A stretch of DNA of 35,873 bases. Source: Loktanella sp. SALINAS62 (lineage in GTDB: Bacteria > Pseudomonadota > Alphaproteobacteria > Rhodobacterales > Rhodobacteraceae). The position numbers and the translations under genes were made by a program. The stretch is from contig NZ_JAAFZU010000003.1 in assembly GCF_018263905.1 (NCBI RefSeq), forward strand, positions 1 through 35,873. Direction: 5' to 3'. The notes beneath the pieces were generated by a model. That model did no database searches. It worked only from the letters and a program-made list of their open reading frames with translations, and had not been told where the DNA came from. This document shows, piece after piece, positions 9,401-17,622 of this stretch (position 1 is the first letter of the stretch; each line of letters starts with the position of its first letter).

Positions 9401-9594
9401 TCATGTTCGGCGTCCTGCCCCTGGCAATAGCAACCGGCGCGGGAGCTGCGGCGCAGCAATCCATCGGCATCGGAGTCTTGGGTGGCATGATGGCCGCGGC
9501 AGTCATAGGGATTTTCCTGGTGCCCGTGTTCTATGTGGCGGTTCTTGGGCTCGTCGGTCGCTTGCGGAGGAGGCCGCGCACTGTCGACGGGTGA
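6481..9594 (+). CDS. RND multidrug efflux pump, HAE1 family (AcrB/MexB-like)
   Basis: This 1037-residue protein has the full family length. It begins with the conserved M-A-x-F-F-I-x-R-P-V-F-A-W and contains G-A-T-A-D-V-V in the pore domain. The proton-relay pair D406-D407 in transmembrane helix 4 (G-L-L-V-D-D-A-I-V-V-V-E-N) matches D407/D408 of AcrB. The partner Lys is at 921 in Y-F-K-V-G-L-L, followed by A-A-R-N-A-I-L-I-V-E-F. It uses the proton gradient to expel drugs, dyes or detergents from the periplasm and outer leaflet. It shares a promoter region with tetR and lacks its own outer-membrane factor; the one at 1-1428 is the nearest candidate. Confidence 0.96.
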   Translation: MAQFFIHRPVFAWVIAVLVMLLGAISLSRLPIEQYPQIAPTTINVSASYSGATADVVANSVTTVIEDALTGIEDLTYMTSSSSSGSASVVLTFEDGVDPDIAQVQVQNAMQRVTAQLPAIVQQNGVSVSRSTSSTLLVAALTAPDGNRPALELGDLVTSRIVGPVQRLEGVGSVQLFGAGYAMRIWMDPMKMVQYGVTPADVTSAIGDQNTNVTVGQLGSQPIPKGQQMTVALSAQSQLTTVEEFERILLRTAQDGSTVFLGDVAEIVIGQETYGTGGRYNGQPAAGFSVSLAPGANAVATAESVRETLNSLAGALPDGVEIVYPYDTSPFIEESINQVYHTLIEAVILVFLVIFVFLQSWRATLIPVVAVPVVLLGTFGVLLLFGYTINTLTMFALVLAIGLLVDDAIVVVENVERIMDEEGLDAVAATEKSMREITSALVGIVLVLSAVFLPMAFMTGSTGAIYRQFSVTIITAMILSLGVAVILTPAMCATLLKQSSHRTRFAPARWFNNSLSRATSGYGRSVSFLIRRPFSMLVVLAAITAGALFFYDRLPSSFIPQEDQGVLIVMVQAPDGSTAPKTEALVERVENHLLNDQAASVDSVFGVMGFSFSGSGQSAAMLFVKLEDYAEREGTSAESLAGQINQHFYLNSRSGTVYALQPPAIQGMGATAGFSMYLVDQGGQGAERTAEAANEIVAMAQQDGRVTNLRGNDNPAQSSLRIDIDQQKAAAFGLSVANVNSMLSLIFSGRDVGDFPMNDDLRPVIVQGEAEARSQPEDIGGWYARNDSGEMVSLAAFTSLIWDEQPQSIERFAATRGLNLTGTPAEGVSSGDAMEAMEELVASLDEGFAVEWTGLSYQERLSGNQAPLLYALSALVVFLALAALYESWALPLAVMMTVPVGIFGAIGAALFFGQLNDVYFKVGLLTTIGLAARNAILIVEFAEEQRRERKSLVEAATNAARMRLRPILMTTLAFMFGVLPLAIATGAGAAAQQSIGIGVLGGMMAAAVIGIFLVPVFYVAVLGLVGRLRRRPRTVDG

Positions 9595-9642
9595 TGCTTC
9601 GCAGCGCCAGCATTCCTGCCTCGGGCAGCTTTCGCCGAAAGA

Positions 9643-9674
9643 CTGCTTCGTCCGCACTGCCGTCATTCGGCAGT
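9643..9674 (+). terminator. Stem-loop after the RND gene, overlapping a dispersed motif
   Basis: A perfect hairpin, ACTGCCG-TCATT-CGGCAGT (9656-9674), lies about 60 bases after the RND stop codon. There is no following T run, so it is at best a weak or Rho-assisted terminator. Positions 9643-9662 also match the intergenic motif seen at 4424 and 35293, so the hairpin may belong to that repeat instead. The remainder of the gap to 9805 shows nothing else. Confidence 0.35.
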
Positions 9675-9805
9675 CGGGCAGACTTCGACCACTCGGCCCT
9701 GAGGCGCTCGCCTCCTGATTGAACGATTTTTAGCGCTTACAAACCACCGTTATAAGTGCGTAGCCACATCTGTGTGTTTCTTCTGCCTGTTATATCAGCT
9801 GAGGG

Positions 9806-10792
9806 TCAGCGCGACGTGTAGCGGAATTCGCGCGCCGGATCCGGTGTCGCGTAAACGACTGCGCCGGGGCGGTAACTGCGATGCCCTTCGATCCGCGCCA
9901 GAAACGTTCCGATGTCTTCGGCCTCGACATGCAGGATCGTATCCGCCCCCAGCCGTTCCACGTGGCGCACGGTGCCTTTCCAGCGACCTTCGTCATCGGA
10001 CACCGTCAGATGTTCAGGTCGGATACCGTAGACATCACAGCCCTGCTGTTCGGCCACACGACCTTCGAAGAGGTTCATCTTGGGCGACCCGATGAACCCC
10101 GCCACGAAGGGCGTCGCGGGTTTTTCGTAAAGGTCCATCGGTGTTCCGACCTGCTCGATCCGGCCCGCGTTCAGGACGACGATCTTGTCGGCCATCGTCA
10201 TCGCTTCGACCTGATCGTGTGTGACGTAGATCATTGTGGCGCCCAAGCGAGCGTGGAGGTCTGTCAGTTCGATCCGCATCTGCCCGCGCAGGGACGCGTC
10301 GAGGTTGGACAGCGGTTCATCGAAGAGGAACACGCCGGGATTGCGCACGATGGCGCGCCCGATGGCGACACGCTGGCGTTGTCCGCCGGACAGCGCCTTT
10401 GGCTTGCGGTCCAGCAACGGACCCAGTTGCAGGATGTCCGCGACTTTTTCCACCTCTTGCGCAATCTCGGCCTTTGGCTTGCGCGCAAGGCTCAACCCGA
10501 AGCCGATATTTTCGCGCACGGTCAGATGCGGATAAAGCGCGTAGGACTGGAACACCATCGCAATGCCCCGTTTGGATGGCTCTGCGTGGGTCACATCCTG
10601 CCCGCCGATGTCGACCGTGCCGGACGTGACGCCTTCAAGGCCCGCGATCATCCGCAAGAGCGTTGATTTCCCGCACCCCGACGGCCCGACAAAGACGCAG
10701 AACTCACCATCCGCGATATCGAGATCGACGCCCTTGATGACCTCGTGCGCGCCAAAGGACTTGCGCAAATCATGAAGCGAGACTTGGGTCAT
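9806..10792 (-). CDS. Sugar ABC transporter ATP-binding protein (UgpC/MalK family)
   Basis: This 328-residue ATPase would power import of a sugar or glycoside. It has Walker [10 protein letters not shown] (36-44), the Q-loop in [11 protein letters not shown], signature L-S-G-G-Q-R-Q-R, Walker B V-F-L-F-D-E-P with D-loop S-N-L-D, and the switch His in V-T-H-D-Q. The C-terminal TOBE/MalK-like region is shorter than in MalK (about 370 residues). As the last gene of the rhamnosidase operon, it starts three bases after the preceding permease stop. The dedicated ATPase suggests the system does not rely on a shared MsmK-type subunit. Confidence 0.94.
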   Translation of the reverse strand: MTQVSLHDLRKSFGAHEVIKGVDLDIADGEFCVFVGPSGCGKSTLLRMIAGLEGVTSGTVDIGGQDVTHAEPSKRGIAMVFQSYALYPHLTVRENIGFGLSLARKPKAEIAQEVEKVADILQLGPLLDRKPKALSGGQRQRVAIGRAIVRNPGVFLFDEPLSNLDASLRGQMRIELTDLHARLGATMIYVTHDQVEAMTMADKIVVLNAGRIEQVGTPMDLYEKPATPFVAGFIGSPKMNLFEGRVAEQQGCDVYGIRPEHLTVSDDEGRWKGTVRHVERLGADTILHVEAEDIGTFLARIEGHRSYRPGAVVYATPDPAREFRYTSR

Positions 10793-10795
10793 GAG

Positions 10796-11620
10796 TTATC
10801 CTTTCACCGCGCCGGAGGTCATTCCGGACACGATCTGGCGATTGAAGAAGATGAAGACAAGCAGCGGCGGAATCGTGATCAGAAGGATGTTCATGAACAA
10901 CAGGTTCAGCTGAGACGTGAACTGGCTTTGGAAGTTGTAAAGCGTCAGTTGCACCGTGATGTTTTCGCTGCCCGGCAGGTAATACAGCGGGTGGGTAAAG
11001 TCGTTGAAGATGGTGATCGACTGCACCACGATCACGGTCAGCGTCACCGGCTTGAGAAGCGGCAGGATCACGCGAAAGAAGACCTGCAAGGGAGTCGCAC
11101 CATCCACGATCGCCGCCTCGTCCAGATCACGCGGGATCGAAGCCACGAAGGCGCGAAACAGCAGGATGCAAAAGCTGAGCCCATAGGCGACCTGGATCAG
11201 AACCATGCCGTGAAGCGTCTTGAACAACCCGATCTCTTGCAGCAGCCAGATCGTCGGAACGACGGCAGGCGGGATCATCAGCCCGGTCAGCGCAACGAAA
11301 CCGACCACGCGACTGACCCGGCTTGGCCGCCGCTGCAGAACGTAGCCGACCATGGCGGCAAAGATCACCAGCAGGGCTATCGCACCGACGGTAATCACGA
11401 TGGAGTTGAAGTAGGCCAGCAGCAGCGCGTAGTCGCGCACCTGCACCACGTCGACGAGGTTTTGCCAAAACTGCCATTCGCTGGGCCAGGCAAAGCTGGG
11501 CTGGCTGGCCTCTGACGGGGACTTGGCCGCGTTTAGGAAGACAAACAGGAACGGAAGGATAAAGACGACCGTCGCGATGGCCAGTGCGGCGATGCCGCCG
11601 AAGAGTTGTCCGCGTCTCAT
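10796..11620 (-). CDS. Sugar ABC transporter permease, MalG type
   Basis: This 274-residue inner-membrane protein has six hydrophobic segments and the cytoplasmic EAA loop E-A-A-I-V-D-G-A-T-P-L-Q-V-F-F-R-V-I-L-P near residues 168-187, which contacts the ATPase. An N-terminal helix followed by a periplasmic loop and no extra domains matches CUT1 MalG/LacG-type subunits. Its start overlaps the preceding permease stop by four bases (ATGA), so translation is probably coupled. It pairs with the permease at 11617-12477 to form the channel. Confidence 0.93.
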   Translation of the reverse strand: MRRGQLFGGIAALAIATVVFILPFLFVFLNAAKSPSEASQPSFAWPSEWQFWQNLVDVVQVRDYALLLAYFNSIVITVGAIALLVIFAAMVGYVLQRRPSRVSRVVGFVALTGLMIPPAVVPTIWLLQEIGLFKTLHGMVLIQVAYGLSFCILLFRAFVASIPRDLDEAAIVDGATPLQVFFRVILPLLKPVTLTVIVVQSITIFNDFTHPLYYLPGSENITVQLTLYNFQSQFTSQLNLLFMNILLITIPPLLVFIFFNRQIVSGMTSGAVKG

Positions 11621-12477
11621 GCGTCAAGCTCCTTGCTGTTCAGCCACCACGCCAAGGGGGCGACGATCAGCGCGATCAGCAGGAACAGGATGACGTTGCC
11701 TGCCGTCGATAGCCCCCAGAACCCGGCTTGATACTGTTTATAGATCACCGATGCGAGAACGTCGGATGAAAATCCGGGACCGCCGCGCGTCATCGCCCAG
11801 ACCAGGTCGAAGAGGCGCAAGCCACCGATCAGCGACAGGATGATGACGGTCGTGGTCGCTGGCCACACCAAGGGAACGGTCACGCGCCAGAACAACTGCC
11901 AGCGCGTCGCGCCGTCGATCCGGGCGGCCTCGTAATAGTCGTTCGGGATCGTGGATAACCCGGCGATATAAATCAGCGTCGCCAATCCGACGCCGCGCCA
12001 GACGTCGACCAGTGCGACCGAAAAGAGAGCGAGTGATGGATTGGTCAGCCAACCCGGTCCGTCGATCCCGATGGCCGCCAGTGCGACGTTGATCGCGCCT
12101 TCGGTCGGGTGCATCAGTTCCTGAAACAGGATTCCAACACCGATGGTAGAAACCAGCACCGGAAAGAACACGACCGACCGCAGAAAGCTTTGGCCAAAAA
12201 TACCAGAGGTGAGCAGGACCGCGAGCAACAGGCCCAGTATCGTCTTGAGCACCGAAGTGACGAAGGCGAAGAACAGGGTGTTGAGCGTGCCGCGGATCAG
12301 GAACGGCTCGGAAAAGAATTGAACATAGTTGTCCCAGCCCGCGAACCGGGCCTCGAACGGGTCCCAGTAGGTCAGGCTAAAGTAGAAGGACGCCACCGTC
12401 GGAACGATGAACAGCCCCAGAAAGATCACTGCCGCAGGCAGAAAGAACCAATAGGGATAGGGGGATTTCTGGGTCAT
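11617..12477 (-). CDS. Sugar ABC transporter permease, MalF/UgpA type
   Basis: This is a 286-residue channel subunit with six membrane segments and an EAA loop Y-Y-E-A-A-R-I-D-G-A-T-R-W-Q-L-F-W-R-V-T near residues 190-209. The start at 12477 (M-T-Q-K-S) is preferred over an in-frame ATG at 12486 because AAAGGA lies eight bases before it, whereas the same sequence abuts the upstream ATG. It follows the binding-protein gene after a 67-base gap that contains a strong hairpin. It belongs to the CUT1 class that imports di- and oligosaccharides or glycosides. Confidence 0.93.
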   Translation of the reverse strand: MTQKSPYPYWFFLPAAVIFLGLFIVPTVASFYFSLTYWDPFEARFAGWDNYVQFFSEPFLIRGTLNTLFFAFVTSVLKTILGLLLAVLLTSGIFGQSFLRSVVFFPVLVSTIGVGILFQELMHPTEGAINVALAAIGIDGPGWLTNPSLALFSVALVDVWRGVGLATLIYIAGLSTIPNDYYEAARIDGATRWQLFWRVTVPLVWPATTTVIILSLIGGLRLFDLVWAMTRGGPGFSSDVLASVIYKQYQAGFWGLSTAGNVILFLLIALIVAPLAWWLNSKELDA

Positions 12478-12498
12478 GCCGCGCATCCTTTCATGAGA

Positions 12499-12528
12499 GC
12501 CCCGCCGCGACCGAAGTCACGGCGGAGC
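12499..12528 (-). promoter_or_regulatory. UUCG-capped stem-loop between binding protein and permease genes
   Basis: In the transcript the 13-base arms (12528-12516 and 12511-12499) pair fully with two G-U wobbles around a UUCG tetraloop closed by C-G. No T run follows. Such hairpins after a binding-protein gene protect the upstream mRNA from 3' exonucleases or partly terminate transcription, raising binding protein over permease. This role is inferred from position. Confidence 0.6.
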
Positions 12529-12544
12529 GTCTCGGGAGGAAACC

Positions 12545-13819
12545 TTACCAGTTCGGCAGGCCGAGTTGACGCGCCTGCTTGGTGACGTCCGCATCGTAAA
12601 GCTCAGCGGCGCTTTGCGCGTCGCGGATTCCGCTTCCGACTTCGACAGTCAGTTGCTCGAGCGCTGGCCCCTTAACAGGTGACAGGAATTCGAGCGCAGG
12701 TGCGGTCCGGCCTTCTTCATTGAAGTAGGGCAGCATATCGCTGACCGCGCGCGGCACGCTGTCGGGCAATTCACAGCCTTCGACCAGCATCGGACCCGTG
12801 GCACCGTTGGCCGACACGATTGCCGCGCAGCCTTCGGAGGAAGCCATGAAGTTCAAAAAGTCCTTGGCGGCCTCAACGTTTTCGCTGGTCTGCGGAATAT
12901 AGGCCGCAGCAGGCAGCCAGATGGTCAGACCGTTGGCATCGACGCTTTCACCGGGCTGAGCGAAGAAGCCGACATCATCAATCAAATCCGGATAGTTCTG
13001 TTCGATATTCGCAAGCGAGAACGTCAGCATCGGATAATGCACGCCTTCACCGGTAGCGACCATGCGGACACCGTCGTCGAAGTTTGCGGCCCCGAAATCT
13101 TCATTCAGATATCCAGCTTCGTAGACTTCCTGAAGACGCGCGAAACCGGCTTGCGCGGCAGGCGTGGTGGCATATTTTGCTTCGTTCGCGGTGTAGGCGT
13201 CCGCGAATCCGGGTTCTTGTGACTGGACGTTATAGTAGTCGGCCAGAACGAAAAGCTGGCTGGTCCAGGTGTCGCGGTAGGTCTGAATCACCGGGGCCTT
13301 GTCCGTCTGCTCTGCAATGGCCGCATTGTTCGCCATGAATTCATCCCAGGTCTGCGGCACTTCAAGCCCCAGCTCCTCATAGGTGGGCACGTGATACAGG
13401 ATGCCGCCACCCATGGCCGCCTCGTATGGCACACCGTAGTAGTTGCCGTCACCATCAGCGACGGTTTGCAGGAAAGACTCGTTAAGATTGTCGAGGTTGG
13501 GAATGTCGTTAATCGGCACAAGTGTCCGGGACGGCCGTAGCGCCTGAAACAGCGAACCAGAGTTATAGCTGAAGATATCGGTCATCTCGCCGGTCGCGAG
13601 GCGGGTCTTGACGATATTGTCACCCTCGCCGCCACCGGGCCGCACCTCGATATCGAATGTCACGTCCGGGTTCTTGGCGGTGTAGGCTTCGGTCAGCGCT
13701 GTAAACGCACCGGAACTCGCCGGCGTGTTGTCGATCAGGATGCTCAGCTCTTGCGCCGATACACCGGTCGCGCCAAGCGCCAAGGCCATCGCCGTCAGAC
13801 TTGTAAATCGTGCTTTCAT
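12545..13819 (-). CDS. Family-1 extracellular solute-binding protein
   Basis: This 424-residue periplasmic receptor for the rhamnosidase-linked importer has a Sec signal peptide with cleavage near V-S-A-Q-E (about residue 22). The mature part begins L-S-I-L-I-D-N-T-P, followed by family-1 features such as Y-G-V-P-Y-E-A-A-M-G-G-G-I-L-Y and W-D-E-F. The start at 13819 was chosen because GGGAGAGAGAC precedes it and the signal peptide is intact; longer in-frame starts add a non-homologous stretch. It lies 50 bases after the GH78 gene. The ligand is probably an L-rhamnosyl oligosaccharide or glycoside, by context. Confidence 0.92.
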   Translation of the reverse strand: MKARFTSLTAMALALGATGVSAQELSILIDNTPASSGAFTALTEAYTAKNPDVTFDIEVRPGGGEGDNIVKTRLATGEMTDIFSYNSGSLFQALRPSRTLVPINDIPNLDNLNESFLQTVADGDGNYYGVPYEAAMGGGILYHVPTYEELGLEVPQTWDEFMANNAAIAEQTDKAPVIQTYRDTWTSQLFVLADYYNVQSQEPGFADAYTANEAKYATTPAAQAGFARLQEVYEAGYLNEDFGAANFDDGVRMVATGEGVHYPMLTFSLANIEQNYPDLIDDVGFFAQPGESVDANGLTIWLPAAAYIPQTSENVEAAKDFLNFMASSEGCAAIVSANGATGPMLVEGCELPDSVPRAVSDMLPYFNEEGRTAPALEFLSPVKGPALEQLTVEVGSGIRDAQSAAELYDADVTKQARQLGLPNW

Positions 13820-13869
13820 GTCTCTCTCCCTTTTTAGCCGGCTTGCACCGGCTCTCCTCCAGTTGACTG

Positions 13870-16152
13870 TCATCCGTTCAGATCGAACGTGATCTCGTGT
13901 GTTCCGGGCCCGTAGGTTCCTCCCCCGATCGCTGCGTCCGCCACGCCCTCGCAGCCCTCCGGCAACGTGACGGTATAGGTCACCGTGTCCCCCGCGATGC
14001 TCCACTTTGCGGCGATGCGGCCATGCCGGCAGTCGTGCCACATCTCGACATGCCCCAATTCAGGCAGGATTGTGGGGGCCAACCTGACGCGGTCAAAACC
14101 CGGCGCCTCCTCGGTCGGTTGGACACCAGCGACCTGTTCGAACAGGAACTGGCACACCGCCCCGTAGGCGTAGTGGTTGTAGCTGTTCATCATCGGATCG
14201 TAGATCTCCCCGTCCGGACCCAGCGCGTCCCAGCGTTCCCAGATCGTCGTCGCACCCTTGTCGACCTGATAAAGCCAGCCCGGCACCTCGCGGTTCAGGA
14301 ACACCTTTGCGACCAGATCATTCATGCCCAGCTTGGCCAGTGCAGGTAAAAGCGCGGGCGTGCCGATGAAACCGGTGCCGATCAGATAATTCGCGTCCTC
14401 GATGGTCCGACGGAAATAGGCTTTTGCCGCCGCGACGTGCTGTTCGGGGACCAGATCATAAAGAAACGCCAGCGCATAAGAGGTCTGGTCGTTGTGCGCC
14501 AAGCGGCCGGTGGCCGAAAAATACTCTTGCGTGAACGCGTCACGGATGTCCGCAGCCCGCCCTTCCAGCCGCTCGGCCTCGGCGTCGTTGCCGATGACCC
14601 GCGCGATCTTGGCCGCGAGGTCGGTTGATATGACATGATAGATCGTCGCCGCACAATCGTCCGCGATGGTCGGACGCGGCTTGCGGTTATCGCCAACGGG
14701 CTGGAGCCAGTCGCCGAAGGTGAACCCCTTTTGCCCCCAGACCGAATGTGGCCGGATGATCGGACCGTCCGAGATGGACCACAGGTAGTCCAGCCATTTC
14801 AACATCGCGGGAAAACACTCGTGCAGCACGTCAGTACGACCGTATTGCAGGTAAAGCTGCCACGGCATCACGGTGATGACGTCGCCCCACCCCGTCGATC
14901 CGGCCCAGTCGCCGGGGGCTATGGAATGCAGACGGTTCGTCGGATCGGGCGAGAAATGCGGCACCCCCCCGTCTGCGCGCTGGTCGTGCATCACGTCGCG
15001 CAGGTATTTGCGCAGAAAGGTTTCGCTGTCGGCCAGCCAGCAGGCTGTGCCGGCAAAGACCTGCGCATCGCCCGTCCAGCCCAGACGCTCGTCGCGCTGC
15101 GGGCAGTCTGTTGGCACTTCGATAAAGTTGCCGCGCTGGGACCAGACCGTATTCAGCACCAGACGGTTGACCGCTTCGATGCCACAGGTAAACCCGCCGG
15201 CAAGTTCAGGCACCGATGTGATCGGGACAGAGACAATATCCGTCAGTTCCGCATCGCCTTCGATCTGGACGCGGGCATAGCGGTAGCCCTGAAACGTAAA
15301 CATCGGCGACCACGTCTGATCGCCGTCACCGGACAGCGTATAGGTCAGCGCGGCCCGCGCGGCGCGGTAGTTGCGGTTGTCCCAGGTGCCGTCCTGTGCC
15401 AGCACTTCACCAAAGTCGATGCTGACCTTTGCCCCTGCCGACCCGCGCACCGTGATCCGGGGGTAGCCCGCTACGTTCTGGCCAAAATCATAGATGTGCG
15501 CGCCGTCCGCTTCCCAGTCGCTTTGCGGCTGCAAAGAAGCAAGCTCTTGCACCGTTCCCGTTTCCTGCGCCACGAACAGGTCCATGTCGATGTCGAGTGC
15601 TGCAACGCCGCCCGTCGTCTGGGGTGCGATGCGGGCATCGTGATCTTCGCCCCAGTAGATGCCGGACTTTGTGATCGGAAGCAGCCCGCTGGTCCAATCG
15701 GCATCGGTCTTGCACAGGACAGTGTCGCCATCGACCACGTCGGCAAGAGCGGCGATGCGGTCGCCCCACGTATTCTCGATCAGCGTCGCGGGCCACATCA
15801 GGGGCGACCGATACCAGCCATCGCCCAGCCAGATCTCGATCCGGTTTTCGCCTGCCTGCACAAGTTCACTGATATCGTAGCTTTGATACGCGATGCGGTT
15901 ATCGTAGCAGGTCCAGCCCGGCGTCAGGCAATCCTGCCCGACCCTGCGGCCATTGATGAAAGCGCGGTAAAGACCCAGCGCCGAGATATGCAGGATCGGG
16001 CTGGCACCATCCGGGCAGTCGAACGTCGATGCGACAAAGCTTGCCTGTGACCCGACGCCTTGATCCGCATCGGGTGCAACGACCGTTCCCGTCCACGTCC
16101 TGCGGGTCAGTCCCGATGTCGCGACAGATGATTTGCCGGTGTCCAGCGCCAT
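13870..16152 (-). CDS. Alpha-L-rhamnosidase, GH78
   Basis: This 760-residue enzyme hydrolyses terminal alpha-L-rhamnose from glycosides or oligosaccharides with inversion. N-terminal beta-sandwich domains (L-Y-R-A-F-I-N-G-R-R-V-G, about 60-75, and G-D-G-W-Y-R-S) are followed by the (alpha/alpha)6 barrel. The barrel carries the GH78 active-site block E-V-P-T-D-C-P-Q-R-D-E-R-L-G-W-T-G-D near residue 350 and the later T-T-I-W-E-R-W-D block containing the second catalytic Glu, then a C-terminal beta domain. There is no signal peptide, so it acts in the cytoplasm after uptake. GGGAGGAATG just upstream supports the ATG at 16152. It is the first gene of the importer operon, divergent from lacI. Released rhamnose is not catabolised by anything in this window. 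Confidence 0.95.
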   Translation of the reverse strand: MALDTGKSSVATSGLTRRTWTGTVVAPDADQGVGSQASFVASTFDCPDGASPILHISALGLYRAFINGRRVGQDCLTPGWTCYDNRIAYQSYDISELVQAGENRIEIWLGDGWYRSPLMWPATLIENTWGDRIAALADVVDGDTVLCKTDADWTSGLLPITKSGIYWGEDHDARIAPQTTGGVAALDIDMDLFVAQETGTVQELASLQPQSDWEADGAHIYDFGQNVAGYPRITVRGSAGAKVSIDFGEVLAQDGTWDNRNYRAARAALTYTLSGDGDQTWSPMFTFQGYRYARVQIEGDAELTDIVSVPITSVPELAGGFTCGIEAVNRLVLNTVWSQRGNFIEVPTDCPQRDERLGWTGDAQVFAGTACWLADSETFLRKYLRDVMHDQRADGGVPHFSPDPTNRLHSIAPGDWAGSTGWGDVITVMPWQLYLQYGRTDVLHECFPAMLKWLDYLWSISDGPIIRPHSVWGQKGFTFGDWLQPVGDNRKPRPTIADDCAATIYHVISTDLAAKIARVIGNDAEAERLEGRAADIRDAFTQEYFSATGRLAHNDQTSYALAFLYDLVPEQHVAAAKAYFRRTIEDANYLIGTGFIGTPALLPALAKLGMNDLVAKVFLNREVPGWLYQVDKGATTIWERWDALGPDGEIYDPMMNSYNHYAYGAVCQFLFEQVAGVQPTEEAPGFDRVRLAPTILPELGHVEMWHDCRHGRIAAKWSIAGDTVTYTVTLPEGCEGVADAAIGGGTYGPGTHEITFDLNG

Positions 16153-16206
16153 TTTTCATTCCTCCCGTTTGGCCCGTCGAATCGGTGCTCCCACACCGCG
16201 TAGACC

Positions 16207-16274
16207 GTTATACGTAAATCATTATACAAAGCTGTTTGCTGTTCAAGTGAAATTTCGGGTATCTTTTGAAAGAT
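16207..16274. promoter_or_regulatory. Divergent promoter and operator region for the rhamnosidase operon and lacI
   Basis: On the minus strand, 16226-16221 reads TATAAT, a consensus -10 box for the rhamnosidase operon; no strong -35 is evident. Abutting it, 16207-16220 (GTTATACGTAAATC) is a pseudo-palindrome centred on CG, as LacI-family operators are. Further along, GAAATTTC (16249-16256) and the perfect palindrome ATCTTT-TG-AAAGAT (16261-16274) lie just before the lacI ribosome-binding site and could be an autoregulatory site. Which dyad LacI uses is unknown. Confidence 0.5.
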
Positions 16275-16295
16275 GCTGATCGAGGAGCGAATTCA

Positions 16296-17315
16296 ATGAC
16301 TGACGGATCGGCAAAGATCGGCGGAAAGATCACCATCAAACACGTGGCGCAGGACGCTGGTGTCTCGGTCGCTGCGGTGTCCAAGGTGATGCGAAACGCA
16401 TATGGTGTCAGTGACGCCATGCGTGAAAAAGTGGAACGATCGATCGATCGACTGGCCTACCGTCCAAGCACCGCAGCGCGCGGCATGCGCGGTCGGACTT
16501 TCAGCATTGGCGTCTTGCTTGTCGAGATGCGAAATCCGTTCTTGCCCAGCCTGATGGACGGCGCGCAGAAAGTTCTGAGCGAAGCCAACTATCGCGCCTT
16601 TATGAGCGTGGGAGAGGCGCGTGCGGCAATCGAGAAATCGCTGATCAACGCGATGATTGACCTGAAAATGGATGGTGTCATTCTTGTCGCGCCGCGACTG
16701 TCGGGTGAACTGTTGGCCAGCTATGCCAAACAAATTCCCATGGTCGTCATCGGTCATCACGAACCGGGCGCCACCGCCTTTGATACGGTGAATTCAGATG
16801 ACCGGCTTGGCGCACGCATGGCCACCGCGCATCTGATCGCTGGCGGTCGCGAAAACATCCAAATGGCAAGCTTGCCGCGAAAGAACGGCGATTTTGACGT
16901 CTATGTCGAGCGCGAGAAAGGTTATATTGAAGCAATGACTGAAGCAGGCCTTGAAAACAGGGTCGGCGTTTGGCGGATGCGGGAACACCCCGACCGCGCC
17001 GGCCCGCGTTTGGCCGATCTGCTTGATCTTGATCCAATGCCGCAAGGTGTCTTTTGCTGGAGCGACATCCACGCCGTCCGGCTTTTGAATGAGGCGAAGG
17101 TGCGCGGTATCGATGTGCCAAACCAGCTTGCGATTGTCGGCTACGACAACACACCAGCGGCCGGTCTTCCGCTGATAGGTCTATCCAGCATCGAACAAAG
17201 GGGGACCGAAATCGGTCGTCTTGCCGCCGATACATTGCTCAGCCGCATCGGCGGCCGTGCGACACCACAGCATATACTGGTGGAGCCAGAGCTTGTGCTG
17301 CGTAGTAGTTCTTAA
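16296..17315 (+). CDS. LacI-family transcriptional regulator
   Basis: This 339-residue regulator has the LacI helix-turn-helix at residues 10-35 (I-T-I-K-H-V-A-Q-D-A-G-V-S-V-A-A-V-S-K-V-M-R-N). The hinge Y-R-P-S-T-A-A-R-G-M-R is followed by a periplasmic-binding-protein-like effector domain with F-C-W-S-D-I-H-A and the V-G-Y-D-N-T-P motif. GAGGAG eight bases upstream supports the ATG at 16296; a TTG at 16266 is less likely. It is divergent from the rhamnosidase operon and probably represses it until rhamnose or an imported rhamnoside binds. Effector identity is inferred from context. Confidence 0.93.
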   Translation: MTDGSAKIGGKITIKHVAQDAGVSVAAVSKVMRNAYGVSDAMREKVERSIDRLAYRPSTAARGMRGRTFSIGVLLVEMRNPFLPSLMDGAQKVLSEANYRAFMSVGEARAAIEKSLINAMIDLKMDGVILVAPRLSGELLASYAKQIPMVVIGHHEPGATAFDTVNSDDRLGARMATAHLIAGGRENIQMASLPRKNGDFDVYVEREKGYIEAMTEAGLENRVGVWRMREHPDRAGPRLADLLDLDPMPQGVFCWSDIHAVRLLNEAKVRGIDVPNQLAIVGYDNTPAAGLPLIGLSSIEQRGTEIGRLAADTLLSRIGGRATPQHILVEPELVLRSSS

Positions 17316-17316
17316 G

Positions 17317-17622
17317 TCAGACCAGTTGGACAATCTGAATTGTTGATCCGCCGCAGGTCTCGCAGGTTGCATAGGCCACGTCTTCCGCCCTCCAGAACCG
17401 CTCTTTGACGCGAGCGTTGCCGTCCTGCGCATAGACCCACAGCGCTCGGAACTTTTTCTTGGCCTTAATGATCTTGAGATCGGTCATGTCATCTTCCCGA
17501 CGAATGACATCCAAATCGCTGAACAGCCGGTCGAGGAGCCGAAGCCAAGCTCTGTCACATGTGAACCCGTATGCGAACGCCCCGCTCTCGACTGGGGCGA
17601 ACAGGCCAAAGTGCCGGTCCAT
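17317..17622 (-). CDS. Small protein of unknown function
   Basis: This 101-residue protein runs convergent to lacI, one base after its stop codon. The middle (W-L-R-L-L-D-R-L-F-S-D-L) and the segment I-K-A-K-K-K-F-R-A-L-W-V-Y-A-Q-D-G-N followed by C-x-x-C-G-G resemble a widespread family of small uncharacterised bacterial proteins. Those proteins carry a K-x-K-F-G-x-L-R-x-Y segment and a C-E-x-C-G end; I recall no function for them. There is no good ribosome-binding site, and the reading frame continues upstream of the ATG without another start to about 17700, so the gene may be truncated at its N terminus. It lies next to transposase debris. Confidence 0.5.
   Translation of the reverse strand: MDRHFGLFAPVESGAFAYGFTCDRAWLRLLDRLFSDLDVIRREDDMTDLKIIKAKKKFRALWVYAQDGNARVKERFWRAEDVAYATCETCGGSTIQIVQLV

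Noticed and set aside
7405-9666. A 753-codon open frame antisense to the RND pump
   Set aside because: It is a mirror of the codon bias of a very well supported pump gene in GC-rich DNA, and its product is low-complexity Arg/His/Asp/Gln sequence.
14635-16050. A 471-codon open frame antisense to the rhamnosidase
   Set aside because: It lies entirely opposite conserved GH78 sequence and shows no family motif or ribosome-binding site.
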